DNA of 64,000 nucleotides from Burkholderia sp. GAS332 (lineage in GTDB: Bacteria; Pseudomonadota; Gammaproteobacteria; Burkholderiales; Burkholderiaceae). Position numbers and translations under genes: made by a program. Every line of letters starts with the position of its first letter. The stretch's first letter is position 1. The notes below the pieces were generated by a model. That model worked only from the letters and a program-made list of their open reading frames with translations. It had not been told where the DNA came from and did not search any database. Shown here piece by piece: positions 33,891 through 43,356 of the stretch. The stretch spans positions 2,170,001-2,234,000 of the forward strand of contig FSRV01000001.1 of assembly GCA_900142905.1 (NCBI GenBank), in the 5' to 3' direction.

Positions 33891-34817
33891 ATGACCGTCC
33901 ATCGCACCATTGAACTGATCGCGCCGTCCGGCTATCCGCATGATGCCGAGGTGCTGCATCGCGCGTTGCACCGCTTGCATGCGCAGGGGCATCGCGTCGA
34001 GGGTATGGAGGCGACAAAGCGCCGTTACCAGCGTTTCGCCGGCACCGACGGCGAGCGTGCGGCCGATCTGAACCGGCTGGCCGACCCCTCGCGCGCGTTG
34101 CCCGATATCGTGCTGGCCGTACGGGGCGGCTACGGCGCGGCGCGCATCCTGCACGGACTCGACTACGAAGGGCTGCAACGGCGGCTGACCGGTCAACCGG
34201 TCGCGCTGGTGGGCCATAGCGATTTCACCGCGATACAGCTTGCTTTGCTGGCACGCGCCGGCGTGAAAACTTTCGGCGGCCCGATGTTGATGAGCGACTT
34301 CGGCGCGGAAGATCTGAGCGAATTCACCATGCAGCACTTCTGGTCCGCGCTGACCAAGCCGACCATCACGGTGACGAGCACTGCGCCGCAAGCGCAGACT
34401 GCCGACGTGTCGGGCACGTTGTGGGGCGGCAATCTGGCGGTGCTGACGTCGCTGATCGGCACGCCGTATATGCCGCCGGTGCAGGGCGGCATTCTGTTCG
34501 TCGAAGATGTCAACGAGCAGCCGTTCCGGGTCGAGCGGATGCTTTATCAATTGCACCTGGCGGGCATCCTCGCGCAGCAGCAGGCGCTTGTGCTTGGCGA
34601 TTTCTCCGGCGGCAAATCGTACGAGTACGACAACGGCTACGATCTGCACGCGGTGATCGAGCAGGTGAGGTCGGTGATCGGGATTCCGGTCATCACCGGC
34701 CTGCAATTCGGCCATGTTCCCAACATGCTGACGCTGCCGGTCGGCGCGGATGCGCACCTCGTCTCCGACGCACACGGGTTCAAACTGACGTTGTCGGGTT
34801 ATCCGACCCTCGCCTGA
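33891..34817 (+). CDS. ldcA: muramoyltetrapeptide LD-carboxypeptidase
   Basis: A 308-residue S66-family peptidase: N-terminal IELIAPSGYP, VRGGYGAARIL, nucleophile Ser110 in VGHSDFTAI, WGGNLAVL, and the C-terminal Glu/His region EDVNEQPFRVERM and FGHVPNM. It removes the terminal D-Ala from murein tetrapeptides during cytoplasmic recycling. It lies 27 bases after tadA and is followed by a strong terminator. Confidence 0.93.
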   Translation: MTVHRTIELIAPSGYPHDAEVLHRALHRLHAQGHRVEGMEATKRRYQRFAGTDGERAADLNRLADPSRALPDIVLAVRGGYGAARILHGLDYEGLQRRLTGQPVALVGHSDFTAIQLALLARAGVKTFGGPMLMSDFGAEDLSEFTMQHFWSALTKPTITVTSTAPQAQTADVSGTLWGGNLAVLTSLIGTPYMPPVQGGILFVEDVNEQPFRVERMLYQLHLAGILAQQQALVLGDFSGGKSYEYDNGYDLHAVIEQVRSVIGIPVITGLQFGHVPNMLTLPVGADAHLVSDAHGFKLTLSGYPTLA

Positions 34818-34834
34818 AATCGCGCGAGGCAGGG

Positions 34835-34862
34835 AAGCGGGCGTTTGCCCGCTTTATTTTTT
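34835..34862 (+). terminator. rho-independent terminator after ldcA
   Basis: AAGCGGGC (34835-34842) and GCCCGCTT (34847-34854) with a GTTT loop are followed by TTATTTTTT. It is 18 bases past the ldcA stop. Confidence 0.85.
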
Positions 34863-34933
34863 AATAAATAACGCAACTAACGGTCTGTAGTTTGAGGCAA
34901 CCGCAAGCAGGCCAGCGCCGTGAAGGTCCTCCA

Positions 34934-34947
34934 TTTTGTTGACAAAA
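34934..34947. promoter_or_regulatory. GntR operator-like palindrome, copy 1
   Basis: TTTTGT-TG-ACAAAA is an inverted repeat with the same TTGTTGACAA core as the site at 35077-35088. The two centres are 142 bases apart upstream of gntR. Confidence 0.45.
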
Positions 34948-35076
34948 GGCGTCACCAATAGACGACCCTCCCATACTTTAATTAAACTAGTAGTGAAGTA
35001 GCACAAGGCCTACGTGGCGTCTTCACTAGCCCGTAGCCCGGCCCCACCATTCAGATTGTCGAAATTCCAATCAAAA

Positions 35077-35108
35077 ATTGTTGACAATCTTTATGTCCGT
35101 CCTATGAT
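35077..35108 (+). promoter_or_regulatory. gntR promoter with overlapping operator-like palindrome
   Basis: ATTGT-TG-ACAAT at 35077-35088 includes TTGACA (35081-35086); TATGAT at 35103-35108 is 16 bases further. The -35 element therefore sits inside the palindrome, as expected for autorepression by the adjacent GntR protein. Confidence 0.6.
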
Positions 35109-35132
35109 GACAAACATACCGAGACACACATC

Positions 35133-35873
35133 ATGTCCGACACAGACTCCGCTGCCGCGAATAGTTCGAAACCCGAAGCGATCGCCGAGCGCATCCGCGC
35201 TGCGATCCTCGAGCATCGGTTAGCGCCTGGCGCCAAGCTGACAGAAGCACAGTTGTGCGAAGTATTTGGCGTGAAGCGCGGCCCGATCCGGCAGGCGCTC
35301 ACCCAACTGGCAACAGACCACCTCGTCGATCTCGAGCCGAATCGTGGTGCGTTTGTCGCCAGTCCGTCGTTGCAAGAAGTGCATGAAGTGTTCGAAATGC
35401 GCAGGATTATCGAACTGGCTGTGGTTGAAAAGATTTGCGGCGGTCATGGCATGCGCCGTTTGAAGAGCATCGGTAGCATGATTGGCCGCGAACGCAAAGC
35501 GTTCGAAACACGTGATTTTCCGGCGTGGATTCGCCTGTCGGGTGAGTTCCATACCGAGTTGGCCGGGCTCACCGGCAACGCCGTGCTGTGCGACTGCCTG
35601 AACGGACTGGTGGCGCGCTCCACGCTGATTTCGGCACTGTACGAGTCACTCGGACGCAGCCCTTGCTCGTTCGAAGACCACGAAGCGATTCTCGCCGCGC
35701 TCGACGCCGGCGATGCAAAAGAGGCGGCGGCCCTGATGTCGCGCCATTTGCAAAGCGTCGAGTTGAAGATGCTGGAGCGCCCCGCACGTGGCGCGGCCGA
35801 TCTGCATGAAGTGTTTGGCGCACTCAATGGCGCACCGAAGGAAGCAGCTAAACCCAAGTCCGCGCCTGGCTAA
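35133..35873 (+). CDS. GntR family regulator with FCD domain
   Basis: A 246-residue FadR-subfamily protein. The N-terminal winged helix has IAERIRAAILEHRLAPGAKL and FGVKRGPIRQALTQL, and the C-terminal FCD ligand domain has the metal-type residues in EVFEMRRIIE, LSGEFHTEL and DHEAILAALDAGD. It is followed by the ureide operon (transporter, allantoin racemase, allantoinase), so it is the probable local regulator responding to a ureide or purine intermediate, by inference from position. Confidence 0.9.
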   Translation: MSDTDSAAANSSKPEAIAERIRAAILEHRLAPGAKLTEAQLCEVFGVKRGPIRQALTQLATDHLVDLEPNRGAFVASPSLQEVHEVFEMRRIIELAVVEKICGGHGMRRLKSIGSMIGRERKAFETRDFPAWIRLSGEFHTELAGLTGNAVLCDCLNGLVARSTLISALYESLGRSPCSFEDHEAILAALDAGDAKEAAALMSRHLQSVELKMLERPARGAADLHEVFGALNGAPKEAAKPKSAPG

Positions 35874-36214
35874 GGCAGGCGGCCGGTGCGCGCTGGTTGC
35901 CGGTGCGCGCCGCACTGAATTGAACTGAACTGAACCGAATCAAGCGTTGCAAGTCGGCTCGACGTGAGCGCTGCCGGCTTGCGCACGCATGGCCGTCACC
36001 GGATGACAGCCTTGGAGTAGTAACGCACCGCCCGCGGTCCGCGGCTGCCAGCGGTGCGATAACCACAAGTACATCAAGTACGGAGACACCCGCGGCGCGG
36101 TCAATCAGCCGGTTCGAACCTCCTGTTCCCAGATCGAGGAGAAGAGGGCGACTGGCATGGCCGATGCCAAGTCCTTCGATTCGCAATCGAGGGTCCCTAT
36201 CCCAAGGAGGAGTC
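35874..36214. other. intergenic region between gntR and the NCS1 transporter
   Basis: In 341 bases without a gene there is a five-copy run of TGAAC-like units at 35916-35940 and a 12-bp direct repeat GCCGGTGCGCGC near 35882 and 35899. No clear promoter was identified. Confidence 0.4.
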
Positions 36215-37696
36215 ATGGCTCAGTTCAGTGCAGCACCCGGCAGTCCCGCAGTTTCCACCTATGGAGACGGCGTCGTGTCCAGCGAACCGTCGATACCCGC
36301 AGGCTACAGCGAGAGGCTGTACAACGAAGACCTGGCGCCGCTGCGCCATCAAACCTGGGGCGCTTACAACATATTCGCGTTCTGGATGTCGGATGTGCAC
36401 AGCGTCGGTGGCTATGTGTTCGCGGGCAGTCTGTTCGCGCTTGGGCTGACGAGCTGGCAGGTGCTGATCGCGCTGCTGGTTGGCATTACCCTTGTCAACG
36501 CGCTGTGCAACCTGATTGCGAAGCCGAGTCAGGCGAACGGCGTACCTTATCCAGTGGCCTGCCGCGCGACGTTCGGCGTGCTCGGTGCGAATATCCCAGC
36601 CGTGATTCGCGGCTTGATCGCGGTGGCATGGTACGGAATCCAAACCTATCTGGCCTCGAGCGCGCTGGTGATCGTGGTGCTGAAGTTCGTCCCGCAACTG
36701 TTGCCATACGCGGACGTTCATCACCATGGCTTCATGGGCCTCTCCACCCTTGGCTGGGCCGGTTTCATGTTGCTGTGGGTGCTGCAGGCGCTGGTGTTCT
36801 GGCACGGCATGGAGACCATCAAGAAGTTCATCGACTTCGCCGGTCCGGCGGTCTACGTGGTGATGTTTATTCTCGCGGGCTACATGGTGTATCGCGCAGG
36901 ATGGCGAAACATCGGCATCAACCTGGGCGGCGTTAAATATCACGGCATGGAAGTGGTGCCGGTGATGATCACGGCAATCTCGCTGGTGGTGTCGTACTTC
37001 TCCGGGCCGATGCTGAATTTCGGCGACTTTTCGCGCTACGCCAAGAGCTTTCGCAGCGTGAAGCGCGGCAACTTCTGGGGTCTGCCGGTCAACTTCCTCG
37101 CCTTCTCGCTGGTGACGGTGGTCACGACCGCAGCCACGCTGCCGGTGTTCGGCCAATTGATCACGGACCCGGTCGAAACGGTGGGCCGTATCGACTATCC
37201 GACCGCGGTGATTCTCGGTGCATTGACCTTCACGATTGCCACGATCGGCATCAACATCGTCGCGAATTTCGTGTCGCCGGCTTTCGATTTCTCGAACGTC
37301 GCGCCGCGTCTGATCAGCTGGCGCGCGGGCGGCATGCTCGCAGCGGTGGCGTCGATCTTCATCACGCCGTGGAATCTGTTCAACAATCCGGCGGTGATTC
37401 ACTACACGCTCGACGTGCTCGGCAGTTTCATTGGACCTTTGTATGGTGTCCTGATCGTTGACTACTTTCTCGTGAAGCGTCAAAAGGTCGTGCTCGACGA
37501 TCTCTACTCGGTCTCCCCAGCCGGCTCGTACTGGTACACCAACGGTGTCAACTACCGCGCCGTGGCTGCATTGTTGCCGGCTGCGCTCATCGCCGTGATC
37601 TGCGTGATGGTGCCGACGCTCGACGGGCTGGCCAATTTCTCGTGGTTCATCGGGGCTGGATTGGGTGCCGTGTTCTACCGCGTGCTCGCTCGCTGA
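36215..37696 (+). CDS. NCS1 family nucleobase/ureide permease
   Basis: A 493-residue inner-membrane transporter with about twelve hydrophobic segments and NCS1 motifs: YNEDLAPLRHQTWGAYNIFAFWMSDVHSVGGY at the N-terminus (split here for length), then ANGVPYPVACRATFGVLGAN and FGDFSRYAKS. Members carry allantoin, hydantoins, uracil or cytosine with H+ or Na+. AAGGAGGAG supports ATG 36215. Placement directly before allantoin racemase and allantoinase suggests allantoin as substrate. Confidence 0.9.
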   Translation: MAQFSAAPGSPAVSTYGDGVVSSEPSIPAGYSERLYNEDLAPLRHQTWGAYNIFAFWMSDVHSVGGYVFAGSLFALGLTSWQVLIALLVGITLVNALCNLIAKPSQANGVPYPVACRATFGVLGANIPAVIRGLIAVAWYGIQTYLASSALVIVVLKFVPQLLPYADVHHHGFMGLSTLGWAGFMLLWVLQALVFWHGMETIKKFIDFAGPAVYVVMFILAGYMVYRAGWRNIGINLGGVKYHGMEVVPVMITAISLVVSYFSGPMLNFGDFSRYAKSFRSVKRGNFWGLPVNFLAFSLVTVVTTAATLPVFGQLITDPVETVGRIDYPTAVILGALTFTIATIGINIVANFVSPAFDFSNVAPRLISWRAGGMLAAVASIFITPWNLFNNPAVIHYTLDVLGSFIGPLYGVLIVDYFLVKRQKVVLDDLYSVSPAGSYWYTNGVNYRAVAALLPAALIAVICVMVPTLDGLANFSWFIGAGLGAVFYRVLAR

Positions 37697-37720
37697 GCCA
37701 GTGCTGCAACAGGAGTCGAT

Positions 37721-38587
37721 ATGCGTATCAAACTGATCAATCCGAATACGACACAACGTATGACGGACGCGATGGGCCGCTGTGCGCGCGAAGTCGCCGC
37801 GCCCGGCACCGAAGTGATCGCGGTGAATCCCACCATGGGGCCGCCGTCGATCGAAGGCTACTACGACGAAGCACTCGCGACGCCCGGCTTGCTGGCCGAG
37901 GTCATCGCCGGCGAGCGTGAGGGTTGCGACGGGTACGTGATCGCCTGCTTCGGCGATCCGGGTTTGTACGCAGCACGCGAGTTGGCGCGTGGCCCGGTGA
38001 TCGGCATCGCCGAAGCGGCAATGCATGCGGCAAGCGTGCTGGCTCCCGGATTTTCGGTGGTGACCACGCTGGCGCGCACCTGCGGCATGGCATGGCATCT
38101 CGCCGAGCGCTACGGGATGAAGCGTTTTTGCCGCAACGTGCGCGCCACCGATGTCGCCGTGCTCGATCTGGATAAGCCGGGCTCGGCGGCGCGCCGCATC
38201 ATCCTCGATGAATGCCGGCGCGCGCTGGAGGAGGACGGGTCGGACGCCATCGTGCTCGGTTGCGCCGGCATGGCCGAGTTGTGCGCGGAGATTGAAGATG
38301 CGCTGGGCGCACCGGTGATCGAGGGCGTGACGGCGGCGCTCAAATGGACTGAGGCGCTGGTTGCGTTGCGGCTATCGACAGCCAAGCGGGGCGACTATGC
38401 GCGGCCACTGGCCAAACGTTACGACGGCGCGTTGGAAGCTTTCAGTCCGGTTGATGCGGACCCAAATCCACAGCCGCCGCGCGATTCGGCCGTCAGTGCC
38501 GCGGAAAGCGTAAATTCGACCGGTTTACTGCGGGTAAACACCACGGAAAGCCCGGTGGAACGGGCTCCGCACATACTTCCTGTCTGA
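37721..38587 (+). CDS. allantoin/hydantoin racemase (Asp/Glu racemase family)
   Basis: A 288-residue cofactor-independent racemase starting MRIKLINPNTTQRMTDAM, with the two catalytic Cys residues at Cys76 (IACFGDPG) and Cys181 (LGCAGM). The family (HpxA, hydantoin racemase) interconverts enantiomers of allantoin or hydantoins. The core ends near residue 240; the last 45 residues form a low-complexity tail. It sits between the permease and puuE allantoinase, matching allantoin racemase. Confidence 0.88.
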   Translation: MRIKLINPNTTQRMTDAMGRCAREVAAPGTEVIAVNPTMGPPSIEGYYDEALATPGLLAEVIAGEREGCDGYVIACFGDPGLYAARELARGPVIGIAEAAMHAASVLAPGFSVVTTLARTCGMAWHLAERYGMKRFCRNVRATDVAVLDLDKPGSAARRIILDECRRALEEDGSDAIVLGCAGMAELCAEIEDALGAPVIEGVTAALKWTEALVALRLSTAKRGDYARPLAKRYDGALEAFSPVDADPNPQPPRDSAVSAAESVNSTGLLRVNTTESPVERAPHILPV

Positions 38588-38600
38588 CACGCACTATCTG

Positions 38601-38630
38601 CCCGGGTGTATGGGCGCACCCGGGTGTTTT
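38601..38630 (+). terminator. possible terminator/attenuator after allantoin racemase
   Basis: CCCGGGTG (38601-38608) and CACCCGGG (38617-38624) pair around an 8-base loop, followed by TGTTTT. It may partly separate the permease-racemase unit from puuE. Confidence 0.55.
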
Positions 38631-38828
38631 CGCTACACTGGTCCCACTCGGCGCTGGTGCCCGAATGCTATTTTTTCGCTGCTTCTGGTGCCGCTTTTTA
38701 AGGGCTGTTTCTGCCCGCGCCGGTGTGAGGAACAAGCAAAACGCGCACAAACGCCACGCAAACCCCACGTGCCTGTCACGTGAGTTCCACGCGAATTTTA
38801 CGTACTGTCACCACGCTTTCGTCAAACC

Positions 38829-39779
38829 ATGCCACTCGACTCGAACTATCCACGCGATCTGATCGGCTACGGCCGCCACCCGGTGCAGGCGAACTGGCCG
38901 GGTCGAGCGCGCGTCGCGGTGCAATTCGTCCTGAACTACGAAGAAGGCGGAGAAAACTGCGTGCTGCACGGCGATCCGGGCTCGGAGCAGTTTCTGTCGG
39001 AAATCGTTGGCGCGGCGTCTTATCCGGCGCGTCACATGAGCATGGAGTCGATCTACGAATACGGCTCGCGGGCAGGCGTGTGGCGCATTCTGCGCGAATT
39101 CGAAAAACGCGATCTGCCGCTCACGGTGTTCGGTGTGGGCATGGCGCTCGAACGGCATCCTGACCTGGGGCGCGCCTTCGTCGAACTCGGTCATGAGATC
39201 GCCTGTCACGGCTATCGCTGGATTCACTACCAGGACGTGTCGCCGGAGAAAGAGGCGGAGCACATGCGCCTTGGCATGGAAGCGATCGAGCGCATCACCG
39301 GCGAGCGGCCGCTCGGCTGGTACACCGGCCGCGATAGCCCCAATACGCATCGTCTGGTTGCCGAATACGGCGGCTTCCTGTACGACTCGGATTACTACGG
39401 CGACGACCTGCCGTTCTGGATGGATGTCGAAGTGACGGGCGGCGCAAAGAGCCCGCAACTGATTCTGCCGTACACGCTCGACACCAACGATATGCGCTTT
39501 GCAAGCCCGCAAGGCTTTAATACCGCGGACCATTTCTTCACGTACCTGCGCGACGCATTCGACGTGCTCTACGAAGAAGGCGACGAAGCACCGAAGATGC
39601 TGTCGATCGGCATGCACTGCCGTCTGCTCGGCCGCCCGGGGCGCTTCCGCGCGCTGCAACGTTTTCTCGATCATATCGAACAGCACGATCGCGTGTGGGT
39701 GACGCGTCGCGTCGATATCGCGCGTCACTGGCGCGAACATCACCCTTACCAACAAGACAACCGCGGGGCTGCGGCATGA
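38829..39779 (+). CDS. puuE: allantoinase, PuuE polysaccharide-deacetylase type
   Basis: A 316-residue metal-independent allantoinase of the polysaccharide deacetylase superfamily. Features are RVAVQFVLNYEEGGE, the family-specific EYGSRAGVWRILREF, HEIACHGYRWIHY, and GWYTGRDSPNTHRLVAEYGG. It hydrolyses allantoin to allantoate. Its stop overlaps the uraD start by ATGA, as in many proteobacterial ureide operons. Confidence 0.95.
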   Translation: MPLDSNYPRDLIGYGRHPVQANWPGRARVAVQFVLNYEEGGENCVLHGDPGSEQFLSEIVGAASYPARHMSMESIYEYGSRAGVWRILREFEKRDLPLTVFGVGMALERHPDLGRAFVELGHEIACHGYRWIHYQDVSPEKEAEHMRLGMEAIERITGERPLGWYTGRDSPNTHRLVAEYGGFLYDSDYYGDDLPFWMDVEVTGGAKSPQLILPYTLDTNDMRFASPQGFNTADHFFTYLRDAFDVLYEEGDEAPKMLSIGMHCRLLGRPGRFRALQRFLDHIEQHDRVWVTRRVDIARHWREHHPYQQDNRGAAA

Positions 39780-40297
39780 AGGCGATGCAATACACTCTGG
39801 ACCAACTCAACAGCACCTCGACTGACGCGTTCGTCGCGGCGCTGTCGGGCATTTTCGAGCACTCGCCGTGGGTCGCGGAAATTGCCGCGAAACAACGGCC
39901 ATTTGCCAGCATCGACGAACTGCATAGCAAGATGTCGAACATCGTCGAGACGGCTGGCGAAGAGAAGCAACTGGCGTTGATCAACGCCCACCCTGAGCTC
40001 GCCGGCAAGGCTGCGGTGCGCGGTGAGCTGACGGCCGAATCGACGCGTGAGCAGAGCGGCGCGGGCCTCGCCCAGTGCACGCAGGAAGAATTCGACAGGC
40101 TGCTGGCGTTGAACAGCGCCTATCGCGAGAAGTTCGGCTTTCCGTTCATCCTCGCGGTGCGTGGTTACGACCGCCACGGCATCATCGCGAACTTCGAAGC
40201 GCGCGTGAACAACAGCCGCGCCGACGAGTTGCGCGCCAGCCTCGATCAGATCTACCGCATCGCACGTTTCCGGCTCGACGACCTGATCGACGCGTAA
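39776..40297 (+). CDS. uraD: 2-oxo-4-hydroxy-4-carboxy-5-ureidoimidazoline (OHCU) decarboxylase
   Basis: A 173-residue helical protein with the conserved ALSGIFEHSPWVAEIA, NAHPELAGKAA (catalytic His), STREQSGAGL, and KFGFPFILAVRG of OHCU decarboxylases. It decarboxylates OHCU to (S)-allantoin. ATG 39776 overlaps the puuE stop; an in-frame ATG at 39785 is possible. It is transcribed with puuE, alc and allA. Confidence 0.94.
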   Translation: MKAMQYTLDQLNSTSTDAFVAALSGIFEHSPWVAEIAAKQRPFASIDELHSKMSNIVETAGEEKQLALINAHPELAGKAAVRGELTAESTREQSGAGLAQCTQEEFDRLLALNSAYREKFGFPFILAVRGYDRHGIIANFEARVNNSRADELRASLDQIYRIARFRLDDLIDA

Positions 40298-40368
40298 GCT
40301 TAATTACGCGTCGCGGACTTCGAACGGCAACGTTTTTTCAGCACTAACAAACATTAAGGAAGACAAAG

Positions 40369-41382
40369 ATGGCACTCCCGATTCTCGACCCCAACGCACC
40401 GGACTTCACGCGTCGCTATGTGAACCTGGCGGACCCGCGTCTGGGCGCGCAGGCGCTCGAGGCCAGCGACGATTTCTTCGCACCGAAGGAACGTATGCTG
40501 AATCCGGAGCCGGCCGTCTTCATTCCGGGCAAGTACGACGACAACGGCAAGTGGATGGACGGCTGGGAAACGCGCCGCAAGCGCGCCAACGGCTACGACT
40601 GGTGCGTTGTGAAGCTCGCACGTCCGGGCGTGATCAAGGGTCTCGACCTCGACACCAGCCACTTCACGGGCAATTTCCCGCCGGCGGCTTCGGTTGAAGC
40701 TGCGCGCGTCGTGGACGGCGTGCCGAACCAGTCGACGCAATGGACCGAAATCGTCCCGTCGACCACGCTGCAAGGCAATAGCCACCACTATCATGAAGTC
40801 AGCGACGCGAACGCTTACACGCACCTGCGCGTGAACATTTACCCGGACGGCGGTATTGCGCGTCTGCGTGTGTATGGCCAGCCGCAAGTCGACTGGGCCG
40901 GCGCAAGCCGCACCGAGCAGTTCGATCTGGCCGCGATGGAAAACGGCGCGTATCTGGTCGCGGCGAACAACCAGCACTTCGGCGCAGCGTCGACGATTCT
41001 GATGCCGGGCCGTGGCGTGAACATGGGCGACGGCTGGGAAACGCGCCGCCGCCGTGAACCGGGCAACGACTGGGCGATCGTCGCGCTGGCGCAACCGGGC
41101 GTGATCAGGAAGATCGAAGTCGATACGGCCCACTTCAAGGGCAACTATCCGGACCGTTGCTCGATCCAGGCGGCATACGTGACGGGCGGCACGGACAGCT
41201 CGCTGATCACGCAAGCGATGTTCTGGCCGGTGCTGCTGGGCGAACAGAAACTGAAGATGGACAACCAGCACTATTTCGAAAGTGAAATCGCTGCATTGGG
41301 TCCGGTCACGCACGTGCGCTTCAACATCATTCCGGACGGCGGCGTTTCGCGTCTGCGTCTGTGGGGCACGCTCGCATCATGA
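40369..41382 (+). CDS. alc: allantoicase
   Basis: A 337-residue allantoicase with the typical internal duplication: [15 protein letters not shown] in the first half and [15 protein letters not shown] in the second, each followed by HFTGNFP/HFKGNYP and a RLRVYG/RLRLWG beta-jelly-roll end. It cleaves allantoate to ureidoglycolate and urea. Its last codons overlap the allA ATG (ATGA). Confidence 0.95.
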   Translation: MALPILDPNAPDFTRRYVNLADPRLGAQALEASDDFFAPKERMLNPEPAVFIPGKYDDNGKWMDGWETRRKRANGYDWCVVKLARPGVIKGLDLDTSHFTGNFPPAASVEAARVVDGVPNQSTQWTEIVPSTTLQGNSHHYHEVSDANAYTHLRVNIYPDGGIARLRVYGQPQVDWAGASRTEQFDLAAMENGAYLVAANNQHFGAASTILMPGRGVNMGDGWETRRRREPGNDWAIVALAQPGVIRKIEVDTAHFKGNYPDRCSIQAAYVTGGTDSSLITQAMFWPVLLGEQKLKMDNQHYFESEIAALGPVTHVRFNIIPDGGVSRLRLWGTLAS

Positions 41383-41891
41383 AAACGCTGCTTATCGAAC
41401 CGTTGACGAAGGAAGCGTTCGCCGCATTCGGCGACGTGGTCGAACTCGAAGGTGCGAAGCAGATCCCGATCAACCTCGGGACTACAATCCGCTTTCACGA
41501 TCTCGCGAATGTGGACGTGACCGACGAGAACGGCCGGACGCTGGTGAACCTGTTTCGCGGTCAGCCGCGCACGTTGCCGTTCGAAGTGAAGATGCTCGAA
41601 CGGCATCCGCTGGGCAGCCAGGCCTTCGTGCCGCTGAACGACAAACCGTATCTGGTGGTCGTGGCGCCGGCGGGCGACCTGGATCCGAAGCAGATTCGTG
41701 CGTTCGTGACGAGCGGCTGGCAAGGCGTGAACTATGCGAAGGGTGTCTGGCACCATCCGCTGATCGCCTTGGGCGGCGTGAGCGACTTTATCGTCGTCGA
41801 TCGTGGTGGCGACGGATTGAACCTGAACGAGCAGGATCTGGCCGAGTCGCTCTGGCTCACTGAAGATGCGTTGAGCGCGGTGAGCGTTTGA
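41379..41891 (+). CDS. allA: ureidoglycolate lyase
   Basis: A 170-residue cupin-like ureidoglycolate lyase (AllA): [56 protein letters not shown] and [11 protein letters not shown]. It splits ureidoglycolate to glyoxylate and urea, completing the ureide pathway of this operon. It is followed by a terminator. Confidence 0.94.
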   Translation: MKTLLIEPLTKEAFAAFGDVVELEGAKQIPINLGTTIRFHDLANVDVTDENGRTLVNLFRGQPRTLPFEVKMLERHPLGSQAFVPLNDKPYLVVVAPAGDLDPKQIRAFVTSGWQGVNYAKGVWHHPLIALGGVSDFIVVDRGGDGLNLNEQDLAESLWLTEDALSAVSV

Positions 41892-41936
41892 GGCCACCGT
41901 TGCTTTAGTAGCAGATTGAGCAGGTTGGTTGTAAAG

Positions 41937-41966
41937 AAGCCCACAGTGCATGCTGTGGGCTTTTTC
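41937..41966 (+). terminator. rho-independent terminator after allA
   Basis: AAGCCCACAG (41937-41946) and CTGTGGGCTT (41953-41962) pair around TGCATG and are followed by a T-run. It ends the ureide operon. Confidence 0.85.
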
Positions 41967-42006
41967 CATTTGCGGACCACCACGCCGCGGGGCGCAATCT
42001 CGCTGG

Positions 42007-43356
42007 TCAGTTGCGCTTGCCGAGAAGCGGTGAACGCCCGATGACTTCACGCGCATGTTCAGCCGGCTCCGGTGCGGAAAATCCCGCCGCTTCGATTGCC
42101 GGTTTGAGTCCTTTGAACTGCAAGCTCTTCTTCGGCGATCGCAACGCCGCCATACCGTCGTCCCACGCATGCAGCATCTGCTTGGCGACGTTGCGCCACT
42201 GCGGCTCGTTGCGTGCCGCTTCAATCAACTCGTGACCGACGGCGACCGCCGAATCGCATAACGCTTCGACCATCTGCGCGTATTGCCGCGGTGCGATCCC
42301 CATGCGCGTGTTGAAAAATCGTTCGAGCGTTTTGCCGGCCGCCCAGGTTTTACGTCCGTCGATCGGCAGGCCCGGCGGATTGGCCGCAAAACGCGGATAA
42401 GCCTGCGTCGTGACGATGTCGTAGACGGGCGTAAACGCGACGTCGTCCACGGACGTGTAAAACAGCGCGACATTCTTCGTATGGCAGTCCGCGTTGCGCA
42501 CGACGTAGTTCGTCAGCAAGTGCCAGCCGAGATGCTCGAGTTGCTGCCGCATGCTGTCGCGATCGAGCAGGTAGGCGCGTGCGGCATTGAGCATCTTTTC
42601 GCTAGTCGAATTGTATTTTTCGTGAGGCGGCAGGCCCAATAGGCCGCACATGTCTTCCACGCCGTACGCGGGCAGTCCATGCGCATCCACGTCGAAACGC
42701 TCGACGATCAACGCACGCCCATCGTCCGACATCTGCGTGCGCGCGACCGGCGCTACGCCGAGCCGTTCGAGCACGCGCATCGAGTAGAACTCGTTGAAGC
42801 CGAGAAACGGTGTGTTGTCGTCGGAGCCTTTAACGATGTGGCGGCTCGTTCGGATTGTTGGTTTGCCGAGCGGCATCGACGCGAACGCGCCGGAAGCTTT
42901 CGCCTGCGGCGCGATGAACTTCGGCACGGCGCCCGAGATGGCCGCGCGCGCATATTCGCGCACCAGTGAAGCAAAATGTTCGGCCGTGTTGTCACCATGC
43001 AGGATGTCCTGCACGTCTAGCGCTTGCAGTTCGGTGCCCGGCGCGACGCCTTCGGGTGTCACGGTGACGCGGCCAATCCCCATGGCGCCGACTACGGCAA
43101 GCAGCGACAGATCGGTGCCGTCGAGCAACGGGCCGAATTGCTCGCGGATCAGATTGAGCAGGTAGCCTTCCGGCAGGTTTTGCCGAAAAAACGGATGCAG
43201 GTCGCGTGGCCAGCGCCAGGCTTCTTCGCGTACCGGCATGGTGAGACTGACGAAGTCAGCCGCCGTCGCGTCACGGTTGTATTTGAGGGCGTAGTCGTCG
43301 CGCTCGCGAAACAGCGTAGCGACGTGCTTGCCCAGTACCTGAACGTCGAGCCTCAT
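42007..43356 (-). CDS. hipA: HipA family serine/threonine kinase toxin
   Basis: A 449-residue HipA protein: N-terminal Couple_hipA-like domain (SLTMPVREEAWRWPRDL), phosphate-binding AISGAVPKFIAP, LIVERFDVDAHG, the catalytic NADCHTKNVALFY with its Asp and Asn, and VYDIVTTQ in the metal site. HipA toxins phosphorylate targets such as glutamyl-tRNA synthetase and induce growth arrest. The ATG overlaps the HipB stop by ATGA, so the pair is coupled. It lies between the ureide operon and puuD. Confidence 0.93.
   Translation of the reverse strand: MRLDVQVLGKHVATLFRERDDYALKYNRDATAADFVSLTMPVREEAWRWPRDLHPFFRQNLPEGYLLNLIREQFGPLLDGTDLSLLAVVGAMGIGRVTVTPEGVAPGTELQALDVQDILHGDNTAEHFASLVREYARAAISGAVPKFIAPQAKASGAFASMPLGKPTIRTSRHIVKGSDDNTPFLGFNEFYSMRVLERLGVAPVARTQMSDDGRALIVERFDVDAHGLPAYGVEDMCGLLGLPPHEKYNSTSEKMLNAARAYLLDRDSMRQQLEHLGWHLLTNYVVRNADCHTKNVALFYTSVDDVAFTPVYDIVTTQAYPRFAANPPGLPIDGRKTWAAGKTLERFFNTRMGIAPRQYAQMVEALCDSAVAVGHELIEAARNEPQWRNVAKQMLHAWDDGMAALRSPKKSLQFKGLKPAIEAAGFSAPEPAEHAREVIGRSPLLGKRN

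Larger units (their letters stand above)
34818..35132. other. intergenic region between ldcA and gntR
   Basis: The 315 bases hold the ldcA terminator, two operator-like repeats (34934-34947 and 35077-35088) and the gntR promoter. No gene is supported. Confidence 0.5.

Noticed and set aside
36100..36135. GGTTCGAA motif suggesting a tRNA T-loop
   Set aside because: No matching acceptor or anticodon stems could be paired around it, so it is treated as chance.
36197..38098. 633-codon minus-strand frame opposite the permease and racemase
   Set aside because: His/Arg-rich composition typical of antisense frames in GC-rich genomes; both plus-strand genes are secure.
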